The notes beneath the pieces were generated by a model, which saw only the letters and a program-made list of their open reading frames with translations, did no database searches and was not told the origin of the DNA. The position numbers and the translations under genes are program-made. Shown one piece after another: positions 8,847 to 16,529 of a stretch of 64,000 nucleotides of DNA (position 1 is the first letter of the stretch; each line of letters starts with the position of its first letter). Source of the DNA: Cerasicoccus frondis (lineage in GTDB: Bacteria > Verrucomicrobiota > Verrucomicrobiia > Opitutales > Cerasicoccaceae); the NCBI GenBank assembly GCA_031296915.1, contig JAVDPC010000002.1, positions 1 to 64,000 of the forward strand, given 5' to 3'.

Positions 8847-9521
8847 ATGGTAAAACTTGGGGCATTGAAAATTTTAGTTATAGAAGACGACTTCGACGTG
8901 AGGAACGGCTTGGTTCAAACTTTAACCGAGGAAAACTTCAGCGTGGACGCAGTCGATAACGGTCCTGAAGGCCTTTACCGCGCGCAGGAGTGGGATTACG
9001 ACGTGGTGGTCCTCGACGTCATGCTGCCCGAAATGAGCGGCTGGAGCATTCTGGAAAAGCTGCGGCGCAAGAAGGCCACCCCGGTGCTCATGCTCACTGC
9101 GCTGGCGGACATCGACGACCGCGTCAAAGGCCTGAACAGCGGGGCCGATGATTACTTGGTCAAACCCTACAACGACCGGGAGCTGCTCGCCCGCGTCCGG
9201 GCGTTGTCCCGGCGATCCATGGGCCTGGCGGAAAACCAGATCGAGTTGGGCCGCGTGTTCATCGACATTGCTGACCAAAGCGTATTCCTCGACGGCGAGC
9301 CCATCCGCTTAACCGCAGCTCAGTATAAACTCGTGGCTTACATGGCCCGGCGCGCTGGCACCGTCGTATCCCGCAACGAGCTTTCCGAAGCCATCAGCGG
9401 CGAGAACGACGAAACCATGTCCAACGTGATCGACGTGCAGGTGCACCACGTCAGGCGCAAGCTCGGCAAAGACTTTCTCCAAAATCGCCGTGGCCTCGGC
9501 TACATAGTCCCCAAGCCCTAG
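8847..9521 (+). CDS. OmpR-family response regulator
   Basis: 224 residues. The receiver domain (10-120) has the acidic pair EDD, the phosphoacceptor Asp in 'VVVLDVMLPEMSGW', the Thr in 'MLTALAD' and Lys in 'YLVKPYNDRELL'. A winged-helix DNA-binding domain (130-222) ends 'VIDVQVHHVRRKLGKDFLQNRRGLGYIVPKP'. It lies 13 bp before its histidine kinase partner. It is transcribed divergently from the DUF1566 protein, which could be a target. The signal is unknown. Confidence 0.95.
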   Translation: MVKLGALKILVIEDDFDVRNGLVQTLTEENFSVDAVDNGPEGLYRAQEWDYDVVVLDVMLPEMSGWSILEKLRRKKATPVLMLTALADIDDRVKGLNSGADDYLVKPYNDRELLARVRALSRRSMGLAENQIELGRVFIDIADQSVFLDGEPIRLTAAQYKLVAYMARRAGTVVSRNELSEAISGENDETMSNVIDVQVHHVRRKLGKDFLQNRRGLGYIVPKP

Positions 9522-9534
9522 CACTGCACCTCCC

Positions 9535-11052
9535 ATGGCGATTTCGCTCAAATGGAAAATCCAGCTCTGGCATGCGCTGATTCTGGGAGTGGTGCTCATC
9601 GTGCTGGGCACTGGATTCTACTTCTACGAAAAGTCGCGCCGACAGTCCCAGATCGATCAGGAGCTCGACCAGAATGTTCCCCCTTTAATTGGAGCAGCTG
9701 CGAACGAATCTCGTGGCCCAAGAGGAGAACAGCGCATGAGAGGCGCAGACCAGAGGCCCCGCCCTTTGGCGCAGGGCCCAGCTTACCGCGAAGGCGCCTC
9801 CAACACGGAATCGCCCCCCTGGGAATCGTTGCGCAATTTTCATCTGCCCGATGGCTTCTACGCCACCCTGATTGACAGGCGCACGGGCACTGTCAGATAC
9901 CAGTCGTCAAACTATCCAAGCATGCTTTTGCCGGAAGTGCCGAATGGCGGCTACGTATTTCGCACCCGAGATGGAACCAAGCGTGAGCTCTTTCATTCGC
10001 ACCCGTTTTACACCGTGGTGATTGGAACCGACCTCGCCGTTTTTCATTCCGGATTGACCATGCTGATCTGGCAAATCGTCGGCGCGACCTTGCTCATTTT
10101 TGGTTTGGGCCTCGTGGTCGGGTATTTCCTGATCAACCGCGCGCTCAAACCCCTGCAGGACATCGAAGTGACCGCCGAAAAAATTGCCCGCGGCGAGCTT
10201 CATGAGCGAATCCCCACCCCCAATAAAGGGCAGTCCTCTGAAATCATTGAACTGACCAACCACCTCAATGAGACCTTTGCCCAACTCGAAGCGCTCGTCG
10301 ATCGACAGGTGCGCTTCACCGCCGACGCCTCACACGAGCTGCGCACGCCACTCACCGCACTGATGGCCCAAATTGCGCTCGGACTCAAGCGCACCCGCAC
10401 AACCGAAGAATACACGCGCCTCTTCGAGGTCTGCCAACGCTCCGGCCAGCGCATTCAACGCATCACCGAGCAATTAATCGAGCTGTCGAAATTTGATTCC
10501 GGCCGAGTTGATTTGGACTATGAAGAGCTGCCGCTCGGCGGCATGTTGATGGAGCTGACGGAAGAGCTGCAAGCCTACGTGAAGGACCGGGGCAGTGAAC
10601 TGAAAACGGACCTCTCCGCAGGCGTCATTCGCTGCGATCCATTCCGACTGGAGCAGGTCATTACCAACCTCGTCAACAATGCGATCCAGCACAACATCCG
10701 CCCCATCACCATTACCCTGCGTGGCTGGTTCGATGGACCAACCGCGATCATCGAAGTCAGTGACGATGGCAAGGGCATCCAACCGGAAAACCTCGATAAG
10801 CTATTCGACCGATTCTTTCAGGAAAGCGTGTCTCACACCACTCGCCATAACAATGTCGGATTAGGCTTGGCCATTTCCTCAGCCATCGTCGAAGCGCATG
10901 GCGGCAGATTATCCGCCGCCAGCCAACCTGATGTAAAGACCACCTTCCGCATCACTTTGCCGCAAGTCATTCCCCCTGGTAATGTAACCCAGCAATTCCC
11001 CACCACGGCGACAATCGCCTACTCCGGCACATCTGCATCAGCGGCAACTTAG
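9535..11052 (+). CDS. Membrane sensor histidine kinase
   Basis: 505 residues. A TM helix (about 13-35), a periplasmic sensor of about 130 residues rich in Gly/Pro/Arg near the start, a second TM (about 170-195), a HAMP domain ('NRALKPLQDIEVTAEKIARGELHERI'), the HisKA box 'ADASHELRTPLTALMAQIALGLKR' with phospho-His, and a HATPase domain with 'NNAIQHN', 'DDGKGIQ' and 'GLGLAIS'. It pairs with the response regulator just upstream. The stop codon TAG (11050-11052) coincides exactly with the end of an inverted-repeat element that follows it. Confidence 0.95.
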   Translation: MAISLKWKIQLWHALILGVVLIVLGTGFYFYEKSRRQSQIDQELDQNVPPLIGAAANESRGPRGEQRMRGADQRPRPLAQGPAYREGASNTESPPWESLRNFHLPDGFYATLIDRRTGTVRYQSSNYPSMLLPEVPNGGYVFRTRDGTKRELFHSHPFYTVVIGTDLAVFHSGLTMLIWQIVGATLLIFGLGLVVGYFLINRALKPLQDIEVTAEKIARGELHERIPTPNKGQSSEIIELTNHLNETFAQLEALVDRQVRFTADASHELRTPLTALMAQIALGLKRTRTTEEYTRLFEVCQRSGQRIQRITEQLIELSKFDSGRVDLDYEELPLGGMLMELTEELQAYVKDRGSELKTDLSAGVIRCDPFRLEQVITNLVNNAIQHNIRPITITLRGWFDGPTAIIEVSDDGKGIQPENLDKLFDRFFQESVSHTTRHNNVGLGLAISSAIVEAHGGRLSAASQPDVKTTFRITLPQVIPPGNVTQQFPTTATIAYSGTSASAAT

Positions 11053-11122
11053 AGCACTTTTCATCTAGATTGGCCGAAAATCACTGCGGCCTGATCGGCC
11101 AATCTAGATGAAAAGTGCTCTA
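11050..11122. mobile_element. MITE-like inverted-repeat element, short copy
   Basis: Perfect 28-bp inverted arms (11050-11077 and 11095-11122) enclose a 17-nt loop. Arms begin with TA followed by GAGCACTTTTCATCTAGATT and GGCCGA. The flanking TA on both sides fits a TA target duplication, as for IS630/Tc1-type MITEs (family knowledge). Inserted exactly at the TAG stop of the histidine kinase gene. The whole element can fold as a very stable hairpin and may act as a terminator. No transposase is in the window. A longer relative is at 51961-52232. Confidence 0.8.
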
Positions 11123-11681
11123 GGATAACTAAACCTCTTCGAGGGTGTCTTAAAATTGGATGACCGGCGCCGAGGGGGGCCGGGGGGGGTAAATCCGCCT
11201 CAAATCGATATCAAAGAACATTGCCCTACCCGCCCGCTCGCCGGGACGAGGCGCAGGTGGGACGCAGGCGGCTCAGGGGCCGCCGGCCGGAGCGATGGAT
11301 GACTCCATTGCTCACACGTCGACGCAGCGCTGACCAGGCTGGCATAGGGCGTCATGCAAAGGGTGGGTCGGGAAAAGCTGGGCGTCGCGGACTGGTTGCT
11401 GTCACCAAGTCAGCCCGCGAATGAGCCCGTTAACCCGTCACACAATGCACGCGGCCCGAATGGCCCCGCATGGCGTCGACTGGGATACCTCAGCAGCGGT
11501 AGCTAAGGCGGATGTTGGGGGGAGGGGGAGTTCATGGGGTTGAAAGTTCGAATGTTTGGAGGTTTGGAGGTTCGAAAGTTGGAGGGGTAGGAATGTAGGT
11601 AATGTGAGTAAGGTGGGTAGAGTGGGTAAGGTTTGGGGAGTTGAGAGTTAAGGATTGAGGGTCAGGAGGCGTGATGAATTA

Positions 11682-11808
11682 GCACAGGCGTCTCGCCTGT
11701 GTCCCGATTCCCAACTTGCTGAATACACAGGCGGGACGCCTATACTACGGCGATGTGCATGGCACAGCGAGATGGGGTAGAGCACAGGCGGGACGCCTAT
11801 GCTACGTC
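11682..11808. repeat. Three copies of 'CACAGGCGGGACGCCT' repeat
   Basis: GCACAGGCGTCTCGCCTGTG (about 11683-11702), ACACAGGCGGGACGCCTATA (about 11725-11744) and GCACAGGCGGGACGCCTATG (about 11782-11801), the last two followed by CTACG or CTACGG. Each copy is a small palindrome. Similar short palindromic strings are common between genes in Verrucomicrobia and Planctomycetes (general knowledge, not checked). Confidence 0.6.
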
Positions 11809-11890
11809 CGGGGCAACGCCTAAAAAGTGATCAATACAACACTAATCACTCAACACGCTGCGCCAAACAAAAAGTGAACACACGTGCATT

Positions 11891-11917
11891 TTATTAGTGA
11901 GTAGCTTTCACTAATAA
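11891..11917. promoter_or_regulatory. Perfect inverted repeat TTATTAGTGA-N7-TCACTAATAA
   Basis: A 10-bp arm palindrome with a 7-nt centre. It has no poly-T tail, so it is not an evident terminator. It could be an operator or a hairpin, but no gene starts next to it; the nearest gene (12264-13121) ends on its far side. Confidence 0.35.
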
Positions 11918-12073
11918 TCCACGCTGGTCATCAACGACTTACGCACGTAAAACTGGCGCTCCAACCAACAGCGAGGTATGCCAACCATAGCGCATTCACC
12001 GATCCGGTTCTTGGAAAACACGACCTCATGTGGCGACCACGAAGTATGGTTCATTATTCTTCCTGTTTATAGG

Positions 12074-12163
12074 TGGAGCCTGGTGTCCCGACCAGGCTTT
12101 ATTGCCACACAGTAAACAGGATGAAACAGCCCGGTCGGGACACCGGGCTCCACCTTTTCGAAC
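12074..12163. repeat. Dispersed GC palindrome repeat, copy 2 (inverted pair)
   Basis: The left half GGTGGAGCCTGGTGTCCCGA (from 12073) and right half ending GGGACACCGGGCTCCACC form a diverged inverted repeat. The right half plus TTTTCGAAC matches the repeat at 41-79. Confidence 0.65.
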
Positions 12164-12180
12164 AAACTCTAGGTGCGCCT

Positions 12181-12217
12181 GGACATTCAGCTTTCAGAGA
12201 ATTTTAGCCCAACGCCG
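12181..12217. repeat. Short 'CATTCAGCTTTCAG' repeat
   Basis: GGACATTCAGCTTTCAG followed by GCCCAACG. Related copies are at 46083-46117 (same orientation) and 35584-35623 (reverse, as GACTGAAAGCTGGAAG preceded by CCCCTTGGGG). A non-coding dispersed repeat of unknown role, always between genes here. Confidence 0.5.
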
Positions 12218-12263
12218 CTAAAAACTCGCCCAGTCCAAGGGCGATTGCGTTTTGAGACACTCC

Positions 12264-13121
12264 CTAAACGGCGCGCTTAGCACAAGTAGAATCGCGCCGA
12301 TCCACCAACAGCTTGCCCATGGCGTCCAGCGCCGCATCGAGCGACGGCATGTAGGGATGCCAAAGGCGCTCCCACTCCAAACTGACCGGCCCGGCGAAGC
12401 GATCTCGCGCCAAACGATCCAGCAACGGCATGAGCGGGAACTCTCCTTCGCCCGGCAACACATAGGTATACGGGTGCCGCGCGCTTGCCCGGCTGATGCT
12501 GTCCTTCACGTGGATATGAGTCGTCCACTGGCGGACGAACTCCCAAGTCGCCAGCGGGTCGGAGCCCGCTTTTTTCCAGGTGTGGTGTGAATCCCACAGC
12601 AGGCCAATGTGTTGGTGGCCGCGTGAAAAAAGCAGGGCAATGTTCTCCGGGCTCAGCAACGAATCATGCGTCTCAATCGCCAAGCTGAAGCACCAGTCGT
12701 TCGCTTCGCGCAGCGCCTCCCAGGCATCCAGCCAGCGCCAAACGCCATCCCAACCAACGGATGCATCCAGCGCGCCGTCAAACACGCGCAAGCTGACCGC
12801 GCCAAAGTGCTCCAACAGCGGAGCGAAGGCTGTAATTTCACGCGCCGCTTCCTCAAAAGGCTGCGAGAGCTTGGCGGAGGAATTAAAGCCCGCGATGGCC
12901 ACATCATTCCCGCCCAATAGTTTCTCCGCTCGCTCATCCAGCCAGCGGGCCTCAGCAGCGTGAGCAGGTATGTCGATCTGGTCGCCCACTGCGCGCAGCT
13001 CGATCTGCCCCACGCCATGTTCACGGGCAAGCGCCGCGATTTCCGGCAAAGTCAACTCCTGGCACCCCATGCTCGAAAAACACCAGGCCAGAGGCGACAC
13101 ATCAGATAGCTTAGTTTTCAC
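12264..13121 (-). CDS. Xylose-isomerase-like TIM-barrel sugar isomerase/epimerase
   Basis: About 285 residues of the AP-endonuclease-2-type TIM-barrel family (sugar phosphate isomerase/epimerase). Visible elements are 'LPEIAALAREHGVGQIELR', 'AIETHDSLLSPENIALLF' and 'IGLLWDSHHTWKKAG', with the metal-ligand Glu, Asp and His pattern, then 'THIHVKDSI' and 'VSLEWERLWHP'. I chose GTG 13121 because a GGAG lies 5 bp before it and it overlaps the end of the pseudopilin gene by 11 bp; an in-frame ATG at 13187 would overlap it much more. It is last in a four-gene operon with a ManA-like isomerase, an esterase and a pseudopilin. The substrate is unknown. Confidence 0.8.
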   Translation of the reverse strand: MKTKLSDVSPLAWCFSSMGCQELTLPEIAALAREHGVGQIELRAVGDQIDIPAHAAEARWLDERAEKLLGGNDVAIAGFNSSAKLSQPFEEAAREITAFAPLLEHFGAVSLRVFDGALDASVGWDGVWRWLDAWEALREANDWCFSLAIETHDSLLSPENIALLFSRGHQHIGLLWDSHHTWKKAGSDPLATWEFVRQWTTHIHVKDSISRASARHPYTYVLPGEGEFPLMPLLDRLARDRFAGPVSLEWERLWHPYMPSLDAALDAMGKLLVDRRDSTCAKRAV

Positions 13122-13872
13122 GACCGCTCCATTGTTGCTCAGTGATCTGCTTAACTTGGTCGAAGCTCCGCGAGTCGGTATGCCCATCCACGTAAAGGAC
13201 GTTCATCAGGCTGCCCGGTTGACGAAAATCGAGATCCGCAGTGTCATCTTCCGACTGAACGGATACATTGGACTGAAACTGCGACCACACCACCGAAGAC
13301 CGGCAACTGGCGTAAGTCGTGCCATTTTGTTTCGCATCCACCAACAGGTATGTATCGGCCGGAGACGCGATGGTGGATAGGCTACGTTGCACATCACTCG
13401 GTGCGCGCTTGCCATTTTGCACCCCCCACATGGCGTCGGTCGCCGCGTAGGTCAGCGACATGTCGTCGTCGTCAAACAACTCACCGCCAGAGGTGTAATA
13501 CTCGGCATTCGGGCAGATGAAGACAACGTGCCCTTTCGATGTCAGGCTGCTGCCCTGCTGGGGCAGATAGTCACGCAACTGTTTGTGCCATTGCTGGTCG
13601 CCCGTCACTTGATCTTCGGGGTCAGGGTGCGCCTCATTCCAGTCGTCCTTTTTGATCGTGGCGTAGGGCAAGAAGTTATTATTTTCCGAGCGGTAGAGCG
13701 CCACCGCCGAGCCGATGCTCCGCAGGTTGCTGATGCCCTCAGCCATACGCGCTTTCTCTCGGACAGAACCAACGACTGGCACCAGGATGGCCGCCAAAAT
13801 GCCAATGACCGCTACAACGGTAAGCAACTCGATCAGGGTAAAGCCGGGGTAGGTTTTTTTATAATGTTTCAT
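13111..13872 (-). CDS. Type II pseudopilin-like secreted protein
   Basis: 253 residues beginning with the prepilin signature 'YPGFTLIELLTVVAVIGILAAILVPV' (cleavage between G and F, Glu at +5). After it come a long helix and a globular domain with 'NLRSIGSAVALYRSENNNFLPY' and 'NVLYVDGHTD', as in the DUF1559/GspG-like proteins that are expanded in Verrucomicrobia, Lentisphaerae and Planctomycetes. The start at ATG 13872 overlaps the SASA esterase gene by 14 bp, implying translational coupling. Its place in a polysaccharide operon suggests a surface role linked to substrate capture or secretion; this is an inference. Confidence 0.85.
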   Translation of the reverse strand: MKHYKKTYPGFTLIELLTVVAVIGILAAILVPVVGSVREKARMAEGISNLRSIGSAVALYRSENNNFLPYATIKKDDWNEAHPDPEDQVTGDQQWHKQLRDYLPQQGSSLTSKGHVVFICPNAEYYTSGGELFDDDDMSLTYAATDAMWGVQNGKRAPSDVQRSLSTIASPADTYLLVDAKQNGTTYASCRSSVVWSQFQSNVSVQSEDDTADLDFRQPGSLMNVLYVDGHTDSRSFDQVKQITEQQWSGREN

Positions 13873-15340
13873 TCTGTTGTGCGTTGATGGATTCCTTAAA
13901 AGGGGTAGCGGGCAGGCCAGCCTCGTTGTAAAGGTCGACCTTGGGAAACCCAGTCCAGGCGTAGCGAACAGCCGTGGCCTGATCAACGTCTGGACTGGAG
14001 ATTACGACGGTATTGCCCGAAAGGCGAGCCTGACCGACATGGAAATTTCCATCAGCGCCAGCCACCTCAAAGCCCGGCAAATCGCCGCCGTCTTTATCCA
14101 CAAGCTGCCCGGCGCCGGTGCCGAATTCGACAATGACTTTGCCGCCATCAGCCGTCACGCGCCTCGGCTCAGGCCCATGATAGGGAATGTCCTGCCCATA
14201 AACTTTCGCCAGAGCAACGCGCGACAAGCGCTCGCCGACCGGCTGCTTGTTGCGGGGGTGGATGTCATCGGCCTCGCCCACATCGATCGCCAGCGCCAAG
14301 CCGTTGTTGCCCTCCTGCGACACGCGGCGCTGGATTTCACGAATTTCCGGGTAGTTCTCATCGACGCCTTTCTTGCCCTCAAATCCAGCCAACTGCACAA
14401 TGATGAATGGCATGTCCGGCTCATCCCAACCCGCGCGCCAATCCGCAATCAAGTCGCGTAAAAAACGGTCGTAGTCCCAATGCTTCCAGGAATCGGATTC
14501 ACCCTGATACCAAATGACGCCCGCCACGGGATACTGAAAGAGCGGCGCGAGCATGGCGTTGTAATAGCCCGTGGGTTGGCGCTTCGTCGGATCGCGCGGC
14601 TTCTCCGCATCGGGGTTTGTTTTCACGGCTTCCTTGTAAGCCTTCATGAGGTCTGGGTACTCAGCTCGCTCGCGCTCATAGCGCTCGAAATAAGACTCCG
14701 ATGCTGGGTTTGCTTCCAGGACTTCGCGGCTCGTCCAGTTGTTGGCCAGCGTGCCCCCAACCGTCGACATGATCAGCCCAATCGGGATGTCCGCCTTGGG
14801 TTGCAGCGCTTCACCAAAGAAATAACCGACCGCCGAGAAGCCGCCCACCGTGTAGGGATTGCAGGGCAACCAGGCGCCCTGTACGCTGTCTTGCGGTTCA
14901 TCCGCCGCTGCGCGCTTAACCGTGAACAAGCGCAAGTTCTCGTTCGCGGCGTTCTTCACCTTGGCTTCGTAATCCGTGGTGCGGTTGACCGGCCAATACA
15001 TATTGGACTGCCCAGTGCAAACCCACACGTCACCGACCAAGAGCTTATCAACAATCTGCGTCTCCTCGCCCGAGCGCACCGTCAGCGTGTAAGGGCCGCC
15101 AGCATCCTTGGCTGGAAACTCGATCACCCAATGGCCATCAGCGTCCGCAGTAGCGGTTAAATCTTCACCCGCAAACTCAGCATTGATCTTGGCGCCGGGG
15201 TCACTCTCGCCCCAGACCTTGATCGGCGCCTGACGCTGCAGAACGGCGTTGTCACCGATCAACGGGTTTAAGATCAGCTTAGACTCGGCGCTCACGCAGA
15301 GCAGACAAGTCAGCAACGGAAGGGATAGGATGTTTCTCAT
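13859..15340 (-). CDS. SASA-family (sialate O-acetylesterase-like) carbohydrate esterase
   Basis: 493 residues with a signal peptide (1-18, 'MRNILSLPLLTCLLCVSA'), an N-terminal beta-domain, then a SASA esterase domain with 'VCTGQSNMYWPV' (GQSN nucleophile Ser block), 'IGLIMSTVGGT' and 'GVIWYQGESDSWKHWDYDRFLRDLIADWR' (WYQGESD block). The His is expected in 'EADDIHPRNKQPVGERLSR'. Proteins of this type remove acetyl groups from plant or algal polysaccharides more often than from sialic acid. An ATGA overlap with the upstream ManA-like gene and 14-bp overlap with the pseudopilin show one operon. O-acetylated alginate is one plausible substrate. Confidence 0.9.
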   Translation of the reverse strand: MRNILSLPLLTCLLCVSAESKLILNPLIGDNAVLQRQAPIKVWGESDPGAKINAEFAGEDLTATADADGHWVIEFPAKDAGGPYTLTVRSGEETQIVDKLLVGDVWVCTGQSNMYWPVNRTTDYEAKVKNAANENLRLFTVKRAAADEPQDSVQGAWLPCNPYTVGGFSAVGYFFGEALQPKADIPIGLIMSTVGGTLANNWTSREVLEANPASESYFERYERERAEYPDLMKAYKEAVKTNPDAEKPRDPTKRQPTGYYNAMLAPLFQYPVAGVIWYQGESDSWKHWDYDRFLRDLIADWRAGWDEPDMPFIIVQLAGFEGKKGVDENYPEIREIQRRVSQEGNNGLALAIDVGEADDIHPRNKQPVGERLSRVALAKVYGQDIPYHGPEPRRVTADGGKVIVEFGTGAGQLVDKDGGDLPGFEVAGADGNFHVGQARLSGNTVVISSPDVDQATAVRYAWTGFPKVDLYNEAGLPATPFKESINAQQNETL

Positions 15341-16461
15341 TGGGTTAAAGTTTCAGTTTCCGGCTGTGCGCCAGGAGGATAACACTCAAGCAGTTGGCAC
15401 TCGTCACTCGATTCGAGGCTTAGCTCTTTCAGACCATGCGGTATCAGCACCCGGTCATATAGGCCGAGTTCCTCGGTCCAGCCATCAGGACCGCCCAAGC
15501 GGCAGGAGCCCTGCACCACAATTGCAATGCTATAGGACTCAACACTGCGCCGCACTCGACCAGACCAACTGGTTTTGCAGACCTGAAAACAGTCCGTATG
15601 CGCAGGTCCGATTAAGCGCTCACGGCGCGCTAACTTTGTCTCGCAAAGTAACTCTGCGGCGCAAAGGTAATTTTCGCGAACGTAGTCCACGCTTTTCTCG
15701 CGCAGGTCAAACATATCAAGTGCGAAGTCAAGGCCACGGCCCATAAAACGGTCCTTCTCGGGGAGAACAAAATTTCCACGCTTGAACTCAAAGCGCGCCA
15801 CCCAGTCCGAAGGCTCCAGAATCTCCACCAACAGCACCCCCGCGCCCAGCGCGTGGGACACGCCGCCGGGCACCGTGATCACATCTCCCGGCTTGACCGG
15901 AATCGCGTCGAAGCAATCACGAATCGCATCGATATCCTGCCGCTCGATCATGGCCTTCAGCGCCTCCCTGGTCGGCGGGCGCTGGAAACCGACGTAAACC
16001 TCGCCCTCTGCCCCAGGCCTGACGGCGAGCACATAATAAGCCTCGAACTTGCCGTATCGGCTGTTTAGTCTTTTCAGCGAAAACTCTTTGCTTGGATGAC
16101 ACTGGAAATGCAAACGCTCGGCCGAATCAATGTACTTAACCAGAAATTCCGGCTGAGCGCCATAGTGCGACACATGCTCACGGCCAAAGAAAAATTCAGG
16201 AGCTCCGGCAAACAATTCATCGAGCTTGATGCACTCATCGCCGATCTGAACGGACGCAACGCCTTCGCCATCCCGCGCGTGTTCAGCAGGGTTAATCGCA
16301 CGCACCGCCGAGCCAATCCAATCTTCCGGGTAGTGCGCATCGGTCGGCGTGGCAACGCCAGCCGCCTCATCCAACAAGCGTCCACCTCGATAGGAACGCC
16401 AAACACGGTTGGCTCCCAAACGAAGTGGCATGGCGGGAATCGTAATTTGTGGGGTGGACAT
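15337..16461 (-). CDS. Class I mannose-6-phosphate isomerase-like protein
   Basis: 374 residues of the cupin-type ManA family, with 'YPEDWIGSAVRA', 'LHFQCHPSKEFSLKRL' (the zinc QxH-type motif), 'VPGGVSHALGAGVLLVEILEPSDWVARFE' and an Arg-containing lid region. It is first in the minus-strand operon and divergent from the symporter, with an AT-rich palindrome between them. It probably interconverts a hexose-6-phosphate released from the polysaccharide, but several homologues in polysaccharide loci have unknown substrates. A perfect and a degenerate copy of the ACTTTG/CAAAG palindrome are embedded in tandem at 15633-15667, adding 'LLCETKLA' to the protein. Confidence 0.85.
   Translation of the reverse strand: MSTPQITIPAMPLRLGANRVWRSYRGGRLLDEAAGVATPTDAHYPEDWIGSAVRAINPAEHARDGEGVASVQIGDECIKLDELFAGAPEFFFGREHVSHYGAQPEFLVKYIDSAERLHFQCHPSKEFSLKRLNSRYGKFEAYYVLAVRPGAEGEVYVGFQRPPTREALKAMIERQDIDAIRDCFDAIPVKPGDVITVPGGVSHALGAGVLLVEILEPSDWVARFEFKRGNFVLPEKDRFMGRGLDFALDMFDLREKSVDYVRENYLCAAELLCETKLARRERLIGPAHTDCFQVCKTSWSGRVRRSVESYSIAIVVQGSCRLGGPDGWTEELGLYDRVLIPHGLKELSLESSDECQLLECYPPGAQPETETLTQ
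15633..15649. repeat. Interspersed palindrome ACTTTG-N5-CAAAGT, copy 2
   Basis: ACTTTG-TCTCG-CAAAGT inside the ManA-like gene, in frame. A degenerate second copy follows directly at 15651-15667. Confidence 0.8.
15651..15667. repeat. Interspersed palindrome, degenerate tandem copy
   Basis: ACTCTG-CGGCG-CAAAGG, one base after the perfect copy. The 5-nt loop keeps the family spacing; two arm bases differ from the family. Confidence 0.4.
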
Positions 16462-16487
16462 GGGTAGTTTTCTCTTGCGCCTATGTT

Positions 16488-16503
16488 TTTAATATTTATT
16501 AAA
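16488..16503. promoter_or_regulatory. AT-rich palindromic operator candidate (alginate-like locus)
   Basis: TTTAATATTTATTAAA, a perfect 7-bp half-site palindrome around TT, in the 68-bp gap between the divergent ManA-like and symporter genes. Closely related sequences occur at 21362-21377 (second divergent promoter of the locus) and at 26352-26367, on the start of the LacI gene. It is therefore a candidate binding site for that LacI protein. Confidence 0.55.
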
Positions 16504-16529
16504 TCCTTCTGTCAAGCGACAAAATCCCC

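Larger units (their letters stand above)
11123..12263. other. Gene-free repeat island, 1.1 kb
   Basis: No credible gene: the few open frames are short and built on GC-rich or repeat sequence. Contents in order: GC-rich sequence with G runs (11160-11190), a purine-rich low-complexity tract of short GGTTTGGAGG/GTAGGTAATG-like words (11515-11670), three copies of an ACAGGCGGGACGCCT repeat (11680-11810), a perfect 10-bp inverted repeat (11891-11917), and an inverted pair of the AGCCCGGT.GGGACACC repeat (12074-12163). The island separates the two-component system from the alginate-like locus. Confidence 0.6.

Noticed and set aside
11221..11424. 67-residue Arg/Gly-rich open frame in the repeat island
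   Set aside because: Composition follows GC-rich non-coding sequence; no start context or homology seen.
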